From a virus: DNA of 41,045 nt. The DNA is taken from the IMG/VR virus record IMGVR_UViG_3300035198_000017, positions 1-41,045 of that record; one strand, 5' to 3'. A program made the translations under genes and the position numbers. This document shows, piece after piece, positions 13,604 through 22,636 of the stretch; within the stretch, counting starts at the first letter, position 1, and each line of letters starts with the position of its first letter. The notes beneath the pieces are model-generated. The model was not told where the DNA came from. It made no database searches and was given only the letters and a program-made list of their open reading frames with translations.

Positions 13604-14680
13604 ATGAGTGAACCTAAACAAATTAAGTTAGATAAAGAATTATTAAAGAAAGAAAAACATATAGATAGTAAAACTCCTGAAGAAATGAATAGTGAAGTTA
13701 CTAATGAACAAGAGTATGATATTACACAGTTAAGTGGAGTCGGACCAAAAACTGCTGAAAAACTTAGAGAGAAAGGATACTTAACTCTTATTGATATTGC
13801 TACTACTAGAGCAGATGAACTTAGTGCTGTAATGGGTATTGGTTATGCACAGGCTAAAGTGTGGATTGATGATGCTTTAGATAAAGTTAGTGCTAAAATG
13901 AAGTTGCAGAATGCTACTGATTACACTAAAGAAAAGAATGATAAAACTATAATATTTACTAGTGGAAGTGAAAACTTAAACAAATTACTTGATGGAGGAT
14001 TTAAAACTGGAACAATATATGGTACTGTAGGTAGATTTGCTACTGGTAAAACACAGATAGGTTTTGAGTTAGTTGTTGATTGTTTAAGTAAAGGTTATAG
14101 TAGTGTATTTATAGAAACAGAACCAGACACGTTTCATTTAGAACGTTTACAGGAAATAGCTAATGGTAAAGGAATAAAGAATATAGACTGGAGTAAACTT
14201 TACGTATGTCCAGCAGACCAAATTCCCACAGCGAAGGCTCAATATTTACAGTATAAAATTATACAGAAAGCATTAGAAAGAGGAGAAAACATTAAACTTA
14301 TAGTAGTGGACAGTTTTAATGCTAAGTTTCGTGCTGGATGGAGTAGAACTGAAATGTTGCCTCTTAGAACACGTGAGTTTGGTGAGCATTTTACTTTAAT
14401 AGAATATTTAACAGCAAAGTATAATTTATGTTGGTATTTAACATTTCAAGCTATAGCACCTCCTAGACCAGACCAAGGATTACAAGCTAAAGTAAAGTTT
14501 GGGCAAGAATTTTATCCAATAGGTGGAGATTATGTATTGCATAGTGTTAATATCTGGTTAGGACTTAATCAGGTAAAAACTGAATTATGGACTGCTGTTT
14601 TGTTTGATTCTAGTTATATTGATAGAGGAACAGTTGAATTTGTATTATGTAAAAATGGTCTTATGGATAGTGTTAAATAA
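13604..14680 (+). CDS. radA: RadA-family recombinase
   Basis: 358 residues, close to cellular archaeal RadA. A helix-hairpin-helix domain occupies about 41-95 (L-S-G-V-G-P-K-T-A-E-K-L). The RecA core has Walker A G-R-F-A-T-G-K-T at 143-150 (cellular enzymes usually read G-E-F-G-S-G-K-T), Walker B K-L-I-V-V-D-S at 231-237, and an L2-like loop after F-Q-A-I-A-P-P. It forms filaments on single-stranded DNA and pairs homologous strands. The next gene, an ERCC4 nuclease, starts one base after its stop, so the two probably act together in recombination-dependent replication or repair. Confidence 0.93.
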   Translation: MSEPKQIKLDKELLKKEKHIDSKTPEEMNSEVTNEQEYDITQLSGVGPKTAEKLREKGYLTLIDIATTRADELSAVMGIGYAQAKVWIDDALDKVSAKMKLQNATDYTKEKNDKTIIFTSGSENLNKLLDGGFKTGTIYGTVGRFATGKTQIGFELVVDCLSKGYSSVFIETEPDTFHLERLQEIANGKGIKNIDWSKLYVCPADQIPTAKAQYLQYKIIQKALERGENIKLIVVDSFNAKFRAGWSRTEMLPLRTREFGEHFTLIEYLTAKYNLCWYLTFQAIAPPRPDQGLQAKVKFGQEFYPIGGDYVLHSVNIWLGLNQVKTELWTAVLFDSSYIDRGTVEFVLCKNGLMDSVK

Positions 14681-15292
14681 ATGATATATTGTGACGTGCA
14701 TGAACCACAACAAATTATTGATGAGTTAAAACGTAAACAGTTAAGTGTAGAAGTTAGACGTTTAGATAGTGGTGATTACGTGTTTAATGGTGTTGCTATT
14801 GAAAGGAAAACTTTACAAGATTTATTAAGTAGTACTTTTGATAGAAGATTATGGGTTCAACTAGACACTTTAAAAAACACGTATAAACATCCATTATTAC
14901 TTGTTGAGAATTGGACTGGGTTAACTGGACAAGATAATATTATTAAGGGGATATTAAGTACAATTATAACTAAGTTTAAAATACCAATATTATATAGTTA
15001 TAATTATTTAGAAACTGTAGAATGGATTAAATCATTATATATTAAGACTGGTACTAATAAAGTTACATTTTTACCAGCACCAGTTAAGAAACAAAAAACT
15101 ATACAAGATATTAAATTGGAAATGTTACAGGTTATTCCAACTATTGGACCCAAAACAGCTAAAACAATATTAACTAAATGTCCAGATATATTTAGTAAAC
15201 CTATAAATGGTAAGGAACTACAAAATATTAAAAATTTGCATAAACAAGGTAAGGAACTATTAATAGAAGTGTTAGGAGAGAATGTTAAATGA
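14681..15292 (+). CDS. ERCC4-type (XPF/Hef/Mus81-like) structure-specific nuclease
   Basis: 203 residues. The nuclease domain has D5 (I-Y-C-D), D32 (S-G-D-Y) and the hallmark E41-R-K43-x3-D47. A helix-hairpin-helix tail (I-P-T-I-G-P-K-T-A-K-T-I) binds DNA. This matches archaeal XPF/Hef enzymes without helicase domain, which cut branched or flap DNA. It is adjacent to radA, forming a recombination pair. Confidence 0.9.
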   Translation: MIYCDVHEPQQIIDELKRKQLSVEVRRLDSGDYVFNGVAIERKTLQDLLSSTFDRRLWVQLDTLKNTYKHPLLLVENWTGLTGQDNIIKGILSTIITKFKIPILYSYNYLETVEWIKSLYIKTGTNKVTFLPAPVKKQKTIQDIKLEMLQVIPTIGPKTAKTILTKCPDIFSKPINGKELQNIKNLHKQGKELLIEVLGENVK

Positions 15293-15528
15293 ATAATCAT
15301 TTTACACAGAGTGTAACACAGAAACACAGACACACACAAGCAGAGGGGAAAGAAAGGCAGGGGTTGAATAGGGATGTGAGAAATGGATTAGTTAAGTGTA
15401 AACGATGTGGAAGTGTTGATGTTTGGAGATGTGGTAAGACAATATTAAGTGGTAGAATATTACAGAGATATAAATGTAAAAATTGTGGTTTTTTATTTAA
15501 TGGTGAGGTGATTAAGTATGTTTGGTAG
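15289..15528 (+). CDS. Zinc-ribbon protein, transposase-like ribbon
   Basis: 79 residues. The C-terminal half, C-K-R-C-G-S then Y-K-C-K-N-C-G-F-L-F, resembles the zinc ribbon of IS-type transposases or regulators. The first 35 residues are polar and low-complexity, and the real start could be internal (GTG near 15374). ATGA overlap supports 15289. No transposase catalytic domain is present. Confidence 0.6.
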   Translation: MNNHFTQSVTQKHRHTQAEGKERQGLNRDVRNGLVKCKRCGSVDVWRCGKTILSGRILQRYKCKNCGFLFNGEVIKYVW

Positions 15529-15769
15529 TAATTTGAAGGGTAGGAAGAAGCGTATTATTGAGTTAGCTTATAGGCTTAGAGAGAAAGGTGAAGGTTCAGA
15601 AGATGATTTGGAAAGGATTATTGCAGAGTTTACTTTTGATTATGGAGTTAAAGAGGAAACTACGTGGAGTTACTACGACTTGTTAACTACTATTGGATTA
15701 ATAATTACAGAATATGGAAAGAACACTTGGAAATATAATGTTGAAAAGGAAAAAGAACTTAAACTGTGA
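15518..15769 (+). CDS. Helical protein, possible winged-helix
   Basis: 83 residues. R-I-I-E-L-A-Y-R-L-R-E-K-G-E-G is followed by a helix and F-D-Y-G-V-K-E-E-T-T-W-S-Y-Y-D-L-L-T-T-I-G-L-I, a helix-turn-helix-like pattern of a DNA-binding regulator. No exact family named. Overlaps the upstream gene by 11 bases. Confidence 0.5.
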   Translation: MFGSNLKGRKKRIIELAYRLREKGEGSEDDLERIIAEFTFDYGVKEETTWSYYDLLTTIGLIITEYGKNTWKYNVEKEKELKL

Positions 15770-15772
15770 AGA

Positions 15773-15787
15773 AATAAAGTTTAAATA
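15773..15787 (+). promoter_or_regulatory. Promoter AATAAAGTTTAAATA
   Basis: Exact copy of the repeated promoter motif right after a stop codon; TATA 15780-15787. Expected start site near 15808. No pentamer array follows; AAAGGAGG at 15808-15815 is the ribosome site of the next gene. Confidence 0.65.
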
Positions 15788-15822
15788 GTTGATGTTGAAT
15801 AGTTGAAAAGGAGGAAAAATAT

Positions 15823-16083
15823 ATGGAAGAAATATTAAAAAAAATATATAGAAAACGTGAAAGATACGCACAGATGTTAGTAGAAGATTCATTTATAGAC
15901 ACAAGTGGTAATAAGATACCTTTTATAGAGTTTTACCAACTGTTAGGCGAGGACATCTATAACTTAATTAAAGAAAGAATAGAACAAAAACTTAAAGAAT
16001 ACGAGAAACGAGTTGATGATGAACTATTGGAGTGTATGAAACAAGATTTTATTGATAAACTTAAAAAGGAGGGAAAATTATGA
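15823..16083 (+). CDS. Helical hypothetical protein
   Basis: 86 residues, mostly charged helix with a short middle segment (F-I-D-T-S-G-N-K-I-P-F). GGAGG lies upstream. First gene of a promoter-led unit with the OB-fold protein, which it overlaps by 4 bases; it may be a subunit of the same complex. Confidence 0.6.
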   Translation: MEEILKKIYRKRERYAQMLVEDSFIDTSGNKIPFIEFYQLLGEDIYNLIKERIEQKLKEYEKRVDDELLECMKQDFIDKLKKEGKL

Positions 16084-17180
16084 ACAAAAAGAAAATAGTG
16101 TTAGAAGAAACAGATAAACGACTAATAGAACTTGCTAAAAGAAATAATGTTCCAATAGAAACTTTACTTAAAGAATTAGATGAATTAATGACACAATATC
16201 CTAACCAGAGATTAGCTGTTAACGCTTTAATGAATAAATATAGAAAACAAGTACAATTCCAGAAAGTGATGAGTACTAAACAGAAAGCAGAACAAATAAT
16301 AGGTTTCTTAATTGGTGATATGGGATTAATAGATAAAGCAGAACAGATTAGACAGAAAGCTAAAAGGTATATTGAAGAACATGGTGTAGAGGCAGCTATA
16401 GAAGAACAGTTAGTTAACCAAGCAGGACAAATATTAGATACTAGAGAACAAATATATGGTAGACCTAACCCTAAATACTTAGAACCTTTAGACCCTAACT
16501 TATATATAAGAAGTAGAACTTTACTAGGATTCTTTAAGAAAACAAATAGTGAGGAACCATTTAAGTTTACAACAATACATACAGAAGACAATATACTGGC
16601 GAAAGCATGGAGTAATGTTAAGTTTTATATACCATGCACTACTTATGGAATAATAAAGGAAGATAATAAAGATGAAATGAAAGTAAACAGTAGTACAGCT
16701 GAAAACACTAAGACAGTATTTAGACCAGTAAAAGAGGATATAGATGTAGATAAAATAGTGATGGATTATGCAGAGAACCATTTAACTAAAATGTCAGAAA
16801 TAGAACAATATCATGAACATGTAAAAGAAGCATGGGATAGACGAGTATTAATACGTGGAATAGTTAGTTGGATAAATATTGATAAACCAACAACTTATGG
16901 AAGTATATGGATGGGACTAATGGATAGTGAAGATGAAACAGTGAGTATAAGATGTTTAATACCTGACCATTTAACTATTGACTTTGCAGAAGCTAGTGAA
17001 GTGTTAGTGTTTGGAAGAACTAGACGTTATAAAAGTAGAGATGAAAATGGAGAACTGGTTGATGCTGATGTAATAGTTGATGTACAAGCAATATACCCTT
17101 TAGTGGGATTAACAATACCTAGAGAAACAACTAATAAACAACAAGAGGAAGAAGTAGAAATAAGTGGATGGGTAGAATAA
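16080..17180 (+). CDS. OB-fold (RPA-like) single-stranded DNA-binding candidate
   Basis: 366 residues. The first 150 are helical (L-I-E-L-A-K-R-N-N and Glu/Gln-rich). The part from about 245 (R-V-L-I-R-G-I-V-S-W-I) to 345 alternates short strands with the order expected of an OB fold, including V-L-V-F-G-R-T-R. The acidic tail (E-E-E-V-E-I-S-G-W-V-E) resembles the protein-docking tails of single-strand binding proteins. Placement beside recombination genes agrees. The fold is inferred by eye. Confidence 0.5.
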   Translation: MNKKKIVLEETDKRLIELAKRNNVPIETLLKELDELMTQYPNQRLAVNALMNKYRKQVQFQKVMSTKQKAEQIIGFLIGDMGLIDKAEQIRQKAKRYIEEHGVEAAIEEQLVNQAGQILDTREQIYGRPNPKYLEPLDPNLYIRSRTLLGFFKKTNSEEPFKFTTIHTEDNILAKAWSNVKFYIPCTTYGIIKEDNKDEMKVNSSTAENTKTVFRPVKEDIDVDKIVMDYAENHLTKMSEIEQYHEHVKEAWDRRVLIRGIVSWINIDKPTTYGSIWMGLMDSEDETVSIRCLIPDHLTIDFAEASEVLVFGRTRRYKSRDENGELVDADVIVDVQAIYPLVGLTIPRETTNKQQEEEVEISGWVE

Positions 17181-17194
17181 AACAAACATCCATA

Positions 17195-17199
17195 TTTTT
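17195..17199 (+). terminator. T-rich terminator
   Basis: A T5 tract followed by TATTTTAAC after the stop at 17180 fits an archaeal U-rich terminator. No hairpin is evident. Confidence 0.35.
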
Positions 17200-17232
17200 A
17201 TATTTTAACTAACATAAAAGAGGTTAATTATA

Positions 17233-17535
17233 ATGGGATTTTTAGTAACAATTGACAAACAATTAATAAATGAGAAATACTGGAAAGAAAAGTTTATTTA
17301 TATTTATATGTTAGATTATTGCACTATAGGGATAAGTCCTATAGCTATACCAGAATGGGAAAGTAAAGGAATACCTAAAGAATTTACTACTGAAATATTA
17401 GAAACAAGAGATACTTACATTGTTAATTTACCAGATATAATAGTTAACTTTTATAGAATATATCAAAGAAAACATGTAGTAACTGGACATGCAGATTTTG
17501 TTTTAATAACAGTAACTGATAGGAATAAACAATGA
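17233..17535 (+). CDS. Hypothetical protein
   Basis: 100 residues, mixed alpha/beta with many aromatic residues. AGAGGTTAAT precedes the ATG. Overlaps the DNA methyltransferase start by 4 bases, which suggests a helper or linked function. No family recognised. Confidence 0.55.
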   Translation: MGFLVTIDKQLINEKYWKEKFIYIYMLDYCTIGISPIAIPEWESKGIPKEFTTEILETRDTYIVNLPDIIVNFYRIYQRKHVVTGHADFVLITVTDRNKQ

Positions 17536-18710
17536 TAGATATTAAACAAGTATTAGACACTATAATACAAGGAAATACTTTTGAAGTATTGAAAGAGTTT
17601 CCTCCTCAAAGTGTAGATTGTATAATGTTTAGTCCTCCATATTGGAGTTTAAGATATTATAAAATAGAAGATGTAGAAATAGATGGATGGAAAGGACAAT
17701 TTGGACTAGAACAGCATCCACAACAATACGTAGACCACATGGTATATTTATGTAAACTACTAAAACCAATATTAAAGAATGAGGGCAGCATGTGGATTAA
17801 TATTGGAGATTGTTATTACACTAAAAGTGGAAGTAATTATGCTGGTTCTACAGAACAATTTACTCAACATGCACAAAAAGTAGGATTACCAATAGGAAAT
17901 CAATTAAGAGAATTATTTAAGTCTAACTGGTTACAATCTAAACAATTATTATGTATTCCAGAAAGAATAATTACAAGATTACAAGATGAGCAAGGATGGA
18001 TATTAAGAAATAAGGTAATATGGTATAAAACTAATGCCGTACCAGATAGTGTAAAAGACAGGTTAAGAGTAACATGGGAATATTTATATCATTTAGTTAA
18101 ACAGGACAAGTATTATTATGATTTAGACAGTATTAGAGAACCATATGAAGAAGCGAGTAAAGAAAGATATAAATATGCAATAGTTAATATTTCTATAAAA
18201 GAAAAAGAGGCTCAAGAAGCTAAAATGAAAATGGAAGCACAAAAGAAGGGTTATAGTGAACATAGTGCTAGTAGAACCATAACAGGATTACATAAACCTA
18301 AATATTTAAAAATGCATCCTTTAGGAAAAAATGTTGGGGATATGTGGAGTATACCTACAAGTAGTAGTTTTTATAGGGGAATAAAACATAGTGCTACATA
18401 TCCTGAACAATTATGTATAAAACCTGTACTGGCTACATGTCCAGTTGGAACAGGTATAGTATTAGACCCATTTATAGGAAGTGGAACAACAGCTGTAGTA
18501 GCTAAAAACTTACATAGACATTTTATAGGTATAGAATTAAATAAAGAATATATTGAAATAGCTATGAAAAGAATAAATAATGAAAAAATAGAAGTTAAAC
18601 AAGAACAAATTAAAATACCTACTTGTCCTAAATGTGGACATCCATTAAGACTTATACGTAAAACGTTATGTTGTACAAATTTAAATTGTAATTATATCCA
18701 GAAGGTATAA
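17532..18710 (+). CDS. DNA methyltransferase (N4-cytosine/N6-adenine) with zinc ribbon
   Basis: 392 residues. Catalytic motif S-P-P-Y-W at 34-38 near the N-terminus and SAM motif D-P-F-I-G-S-G-T-T near 315 give the beta-class order. The C-terminus adds a zinc ribbon (C-P-K-C-G-H-P-L ... C-C-T-N-L-N-C). No cognate restriction enzyme is nearby, so it is an orphan enzyme that could protect the viral genome from host restriction. S-P-P-Y-W occurs in both N4-C and N6-A enzymes, so the base is undecided. Confidence 0.92.
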   Translation: MIDIKQVLDTIIQGNTFEVLKEFPPQSVDCIMFSPPYWSLRYYKIEDVEIDGWKGQFGLEQHPQQYVDHMVYLCKLLKPILKNEGSMWINIGDCYYTKSGSNYAGSTEQFTQHAQKVGLPIGNQLRELFKSNWLQSKQLLCIPERIITRLQDEQGWILRNKVIWYKTNAVPDSVKDRLRVTWEYLYHLVKQDKYYYDLDSIREPYEEASKERYKYAIVNISIKEKEAQEAKMKMEAQKKGYSEHSASRTITGLHKPKYLKMHPLGKNVGDMWSIPTSSSFYRGIKHSATYPEQLCIKPVLATCPVGTGIVLDPFIGSGTTAVVAKNLHRHFIGIELNKEYIEIAMKRINNEKIEVKQEQIKIPTCPKCGHPLRLIRKTLCCTNLNCNYIQKV

Positions 18711-18714
18711 TATT

Positions 18715-19200
18715 ATGAAGTATAAAATATTAGAAAAAATAAAACAGGACCAACAGCAAACAACTTTAGACGGAACTAAAAAACCAGTTAAAAAGAAACA
18801 GGTAAACTATAACACTAAAGTTTATTGTCCATTCTGTTTATATTATGGTAGACTAGATACGTTTATTTTAATAGATAGTAAAGATTACAGGTTAAAATGT
18901 CCAGAATGTGAAAATGTAATGTTAATGAAAACACTTAAAGGAATGACTAGAATGACTAAAAGTAAAATACAAGCTTATGCTAAATGGTGTTACACTTATG
19001 CTTTAGCTGGATTTTGGAATAAAGTGAATAGACCAATATGGAATGAAAGGTTAAAACAGTATGGATGGACAGGAATATTTTGGAGTACATATAGAAGGCT
19101 TAAAGGGGAAAGTAATAAAGTTTATAATGAAGAAGATGATTATACTAGTGCTAGAGAAGAAAGAATAAGACAGAAAATAGAATGTGGTGAATATGGATGA
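18715..19200 (+). CDS. Zinc-finger hypothetical protein
   Basis: 161 residues. C-P-F-C (about 38) and C-P-E-C (about 62) form a zinc ribbon around residues 38-65; a helical region rich in Trp, Tyr and Lys follows (K-W-C-Y-T-Y-A-L-A-G-F-W). Function unknown; DNA-binding is likely. Confidence 0.6.
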   Translation: MKYKILEKIKQDQQQTTLDGTKKPVKKKQVNYNTKVYCPFCLYYGRLDTFILIDSKDYRLKCPECENVMLMKTLKGMTRMTKSKIQAYAKWCYTYALAGFWNKVNRPIWNERLKQYGWTGIFWSTYRRLKGESNKVYNEEDDYTSAREERIRQKIECGEYG

Positions 19201-19667
19201 ATATAGGTTTTGATTTAGATGGTGTAATAGTAAGCCAAGATATAGCTATTTTAAGATTACTTGATAGATTAAACTTAAATAGAAAAGTTAGAGATGAAAT
19301 AGCCTATTTTTATTATACATCCAGAACATTACAATTAAATCCTTTAGATTTTATTGCAGAAAATGACACTTTATATATTATAACAGGCAGGTCTAAAAAA
19401 TACGAATCTATCACACGATGGTTTGTAACTAAATACTTTCCAACATGTAAACTTATAATATTAAATCATATAGAACCTACAAATATTGAAAAGAATAAGT
19501 TACATAGTTGGTTTGAAACACAAGCAAAATTAAAGGCTCATATTATAAACAAATATAATATTAATGTTTATTTTGAAGATTCACCAGAAGTAGTGAAATA
19601 TTTAAGAGTCATGTGTCCTAACTGTAATATAATACAGGTTAGTTGGAGGAAAATTAAAAATGAATAG
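19197..19667 (+). CDS. HAD-superfamily phosphatase (5'-nucleotidase-like)
   Basis: 156 residues. Motif I F-D-L-D-G-V (Asp6 nucleophile, Asp8), motif II I-I-T-G-R (Thr63), a later basic residue, and F-E-D-S-P near 125 for motif IV. The small helical cap and size resemble viral/deoxyribonucleotide 5'-nucleotidases, so a role in nucleotide pool control is possible. Starts by ATGA overlap. Confidence 0.8.
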   Translation: MNIGFDLDGVIVSQDIAILRLLDRLNLNRKVRDEIAYFYYTSRTLQLNPLDFIAENDTLYIITGRSKKYESITRWFVTKYFPTCKLIILNHIEPTNIEKNKLHSWFETQAKLKAHIINKYNINVYFEDSPEVVKYLRVMCPNCNIIQVSWRKIKNE

Positions 19668-19884
19668 ATTAGAAAAAATAGAGAAGATGAATGAAGATAA
19701 GGATTTAGTGAAGTTAATGCAAGAAGCATTAGAAATATTAACTTTAACAAAATTAGAATTAATAAACCTTTATAAAAAATATGGTTATGATGGAGCATAT
19801 TTTAATACAATTATTAATTTAAATTTTAGTGTAGATGACAAAAAAATACAAGTTAAACAGAAATGGAGGGCTTTAAATGAATAG
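19660..19884 (+). CDS. Small helical hypothetical protein
   Basis: 74 residues, charged helices, no cysteines. GGAGGAAAA precedes the ATG. Overlaps neighbours on both sides by 8 bases. Confidence 0.55.
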   Translation: MNRLEKIEKMNEDKDLVKLMQEALEILTLTKLELINLYKKYGYDGAYFNTIINLNFSVDDKKIQVKQKWRALNE

Positions 19885-20038
19885 AAGAAAAATTAAAGAG
19901 TTAATAAAGCAGTTACAGAAACAAATATGTCAAGAATGTTATGATGTATTTGGAGACCAAACATATAGAATATGTCAAGAATGTGCCGTTCATAAAATAG
20001 TTAATGAAATATTACAAGAATTAAACAATGGAGATTAA
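19877..20038 (+). CDS. Zinc-ribbon microprotein
   Basis: 53 residues. A duplicated I-C-Q-E-C pair at 18-21 and 33-36 forms a zinc site between two helices. GGAGGG lies upstream. Function unknown. Confidence 0.65.
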   Translation: MNRRKIKELIKQLQKQICQECYDVFGDQTYRICQECAVHKIVNEILQELNNGD

Positions 20039-20042
20039 TTAA

Positions 20043-20396
20043 TTGAAGTTGTTTCCTAAAGTAACTAAAGATTTTAATGAATATAGAAAACTTAGTGGTT
20101 CAAGTTTACAGAAACCATCCAATACAGCTAAAGGATACTATTATAATGGAGTAATATGGATTAAAGATTTAGAACCAGTAACACTACTACATGAATTTAC
20201 TCATTATATATTGAATAGTATAGGAAATACAAGTTTTTTAATGAGAAGATTATTTGATTTAGTAGATTTTATACAGGATGGATTTTATCATTATGTAAGA
20301 TATAAACAATGTAGGACACCGTTAATGAAGCAAATAATGAGGAAAGGAATATTAGAAATAATAGAAGATATAAAAACATGGATAACCTGTAAATAA
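20043..20396 (+). CDS. Zincin-type metalloprotease-like protein
   Basis: 117 residues from a TTG. L-L-H-E-F-T-H (His50, Glu51, His54) is the HExxH zinc motif, in a helix with hydrophobic flanks; a third ligand is not certain. It is smaller than most peptidases and could be a minimal zincin. The fusion protein at 36442 carries a similar H-E-L-T-H. Late operon follows directly. Confidence 0.7.
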   Translation: MKLFPKVTKDFNEYRKLSGSSLQKPSNTAKGYYYNGVIWIKDLEPVTLLHEFTHYILNSIGNTSFLMRRLFDLVDFIQDGFYHYVRYKQCRTPLMKQIMRKGILEIIEDIKTWITCK

Positions 20397-20439
20397 CAGA
20401 AAATCTTTTATAAATATTTTCTAATAAAAGTACTATATT

Positions 20440-20490
20440 TTAGTACTAATCTTTATATATACCAAAAACTATATTATATACTGTAGAGGT
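20440..20490 (+). promoter_or_regulatory. Late promoter with operator, structural operon
   Basis: Palindrome TTAGTACTAA (20440-20449), TATA box TTTATATA (20452-20459), then ATTATATACTGTAGAG (20473-20488). Same architecture as the capsid promoter. A second half-related site, AAAAGTACTAT, lies at about 20426. The first gene starts at 20502 after GAGGTGTGATAAT. T-rich sequence at 20401-20422 may terminate the upstream unit. Confidence 0.78.
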
Positions 20491-20501
20491 GTGATAATAT
20501 A

Positions 20502-20969
20502 ATGGGAAACATATTAGACCCAAGATGTGTAGTGTGTGCAGACCCATACATGGTACATAAACCAAGTGATAACCTTAAAGCTAGTAGTGACAGTACGCAA
20601 AACACAACTAGTGCATCTTATACAAAAATTAAAGAAATAACTGTAGCTGATTATGCTCCTAAAATAAATGATAAAGACATAGGAAAACTTAGAGTAAAAT
20701 TTGATTTAGCAACAAATAATGCTAGTGTAGCTGCTTATGGTAGAATATATAAGAATGGTGTAGCATTAGGGACTGAAAGAAGCACTACTGGAACAAGTTA
20801 TACTACATATAGTGAAGATTTAGAATTTAAAGCAGGAGACAAAATACAATTGTATGCTCATAGTGATGGAACAAATACAGCAAGTGTTAAAAACTTTAGA
20901 ATATATGCTGATGGAATATGTTTAAGTTGTGGATACAATGATTCTATGAGAACTAAACACTCTTGGTAA
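20502..20969 (+). CDS. Beta-rich virion protein (capsid decoration candidate)
   Basis: 155 residues. C-V-V-C near residue 9 and C-L-S-C near 144 bracket a Ser/Thr/Ala-rich beta-sandwich. The two Cys pairs could share a metal at the N- and C-termini. As first gene after a strong late promoter it is probably abundant, perhaps a capsid cement or head-surface protein. This is inferred from position and composition. Confidence 0.55.
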   Translation: MGNILDPRCVVCADPYMVHKPSDNLKASSDSTQNTTSASYTKIKEITVADYAPKINDKDIGKLRVKFDLATNNASVAAYGRIYKNGVALGTERSTTGTSYTTYSEDLEFKAGDKIQLYAHSDGTNTASVKNFRIYADGICLSCGYNDSMRTKHSW

Positions 20970-20987
20970 AATAGAGAGGTAAAAATA

Positions 20988-22634
20988 ATGAGTAAATTAA
21001 TAGAATCAAAATACACATGGGCAAAAATACCAGATGATATACCACGTAAGAATTTAGTTTTTGTTACAGCTAAAACAACTACACCAACACATCATAGTGA
21101 AGACCCAGTTTATACACATAGACTTTTTGATGAGGAAGAACTTAAAGAAAGTGCTAGAAGTTTAGCACGTAGACAAATAGGAATAAACCATATACCAGAA
21201 ATGGTACTGCCTAAACCATACCAAGTTATAGATGCACAGTATAATCCAGAAACTAAAAGTGTAGAAGCATTACTATATTTACCAGATGAATATATACAGA
21301 AAATTAAAGAAGGAAAAATAAAACATGTTAGTGTAGAATATTACTGGAGAGATGAGGAACATTTACCTGAAGGTGTAAAGTTTAAAGGTTTAGTATTTGA
21401 TAGAGTAGATTTACTTGAAGGAATGAATCCTGGTGATAAAAATACTGAAATTAAATTGTTAGAAAGTAAAAAAGCATTAATGGAGGGAGAATTAGAAATA
21501 ATGGATGAAGTTAAATTGTATGAAAGTGAAGCACAACAGTATAGTGAGTTACCATCATTAGAAGAAATAATTGTTACATCATTTAGGAAACTAGGTGAAC
21601 CATTAGGACCCTATAAAGACTTTGATGATTGTGTAGCTAATGTAAAAAGAGATAAAGGATTAAGCGATGAGAGAGCAAGGAAATACTGTGGTTATCTATA
21701 TTGGAAAATAGAGAAGAAAAGAAAGGATGTAGGTGAAGAAGCTAAAGTTGATGTTCCAGAGACAGGCGATTATGTGCATGTTAGAGTTAAAGACCCAGAT
21801 AGTTTTGATAGTGAAAGTTTCAGGTATATAGACATTACTAAAGGAATTAAAGCAGTAGTGGGATGTCCTAAAGGACACTTTAAAGGAGGAAAATGTGAAG
21901 TGGGAACAGAAGTGCAAAAGTTTGTTTTTGATAAAGATAAATATACTCCAGAACAAGCTAAGAAATGGGTAGAAGAACATAAAAGAGAAGCAATAGAATT
22001 ACCTAAAGATACGGTTGCAGCTACAGCACAAGAACCAGCTACATCAGTACATGTTGAGCCTGAAAAGAAACAAATACCTGAAATACCGAGTAATCCACAA
22101 AATGTTGGACCAATGCAATCTCCTAAAACTCCAGAACAAGTAGAAGAAGAAAAAAAAGTTATGTTAGGTAAAAGCATGAATCCTAATCCAGATACAAGCA
22201 CGTTAATACCACCACCAAGTGTACCTCCTACAGAACCAAAACTAGCTCCAAATGTAGGTCCCAATTTACCTAAACTCAATCCTTTACCTTCTAGTCCTCC
22301 TAATTTACCAGCTAGTATGATAGAAGGAAAAAAGAAAGAAAGCACTACTGAACAAAAACCACAAGAACAGAAAGTAGAACAGAAACCAGTAGAACAAAAA
22401 GTAGAGCAAAAAGTAGAACCTAAACCAGAAGATAAAATTAAAGAGTTACAAGAGGCAGTAGATAAACTACAAAAAAGCCTTAAAGAGACACAAGATAGTG
22501 TAGATAAGAAAATAAAGGAAGCTATAGAGAAAACACGTAAAGAAGAACAAGATAAAATAAAGGAACAATTAAAAAAGAAACTTTTAAGTGGATTATATTC
22601 TCATAACAAAATTGTTGAAGCAATAGAGGAATAG
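20988..22634 (+). CDS. Prohead protease-scaffold fusion (XkdF-like)
   Basis: 548 residues. Residues 20-140 resemble herpes/HK97-type maturation proteases: His68 (G-I-N-H-I-P-E) and Ser115 (K-H-V-S-V-E-Y) are candidate catalytic residues. Near 205-240 a D-F-D-D-C-V ... K-Y-C-G-Y-L segment and near 320 a Y-T-P-E-Q-A-K-K-W-V segment recall modules of XkdF-type phage proteins. Residues 340-430 are Pro-rich and 440-548 a Lys/Glu/Gln coiled coil, as in scaffolds. It would be built into the prohead and digested during maturation. The capsid gene is distant, unlike usual phage order. Confidence 0.72.
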   Translation: MSKLIESKYTWAKIPDDIPRKNLVFVTAKTTTPTHHSEDPVYTHRLFDEEELKESARSLARRQIGINHIPEMVLPKPYQVIDAQYNPETKSVEALLYLPDEYIQKIKEGKIKHVSVEYYWRDEEHLPEGVKFKGLVFDRVDLLEGMNPGDKNTEIKLLESKKALMEGELEIMDEVKLYESEAQQYSELPSLEEIIVTSFRKLGEPLGPYKDFDDCVANVKRDKGLSDERARKYCGYLYWKIEKKRKDVGEEAKVDVPETGDYVHVRVKDPDSFDSESFRYIDITKGIKAVVGCPKGHFKGGKCEVGTEVQKFVFDKDKYTPEQAKKWVEEHKREAIELPKDTVAATAQEPATSVHVEPEKKQIPEIPSNPQNVGPMQSPKTPEQVEEEKKVMLGKSMNPNPDTSTLIPPPSVPPTEPKLAPNVGPNLPKLNPLPSSPPNLPASMIEGKKKESTTEQKPQEQKVEQKPVEQKVEQKVEPKPEDKIKELQEAVDKLQKSLKETQDSVDKKIKEAIEKTRKEEQDKIKEQLKKKLLSGLYSHNKIVEAIEE

Positions 22635-22636
22635 TA

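Noticed and set aside
15289-15528. Transposase remnant
   Set aside because: Only a transposase-like zinc ribbon is present; there is no catalytic domain, no inverted repeats and no target duplication.
21770-22345. Minus-strand open frame (191 residues, Gly/Leu/Ser-rich)
   Set aside because: Mirror of the Pro-rich linker in the protease/scaffold gene; no promoter or ribosome site on that strand.
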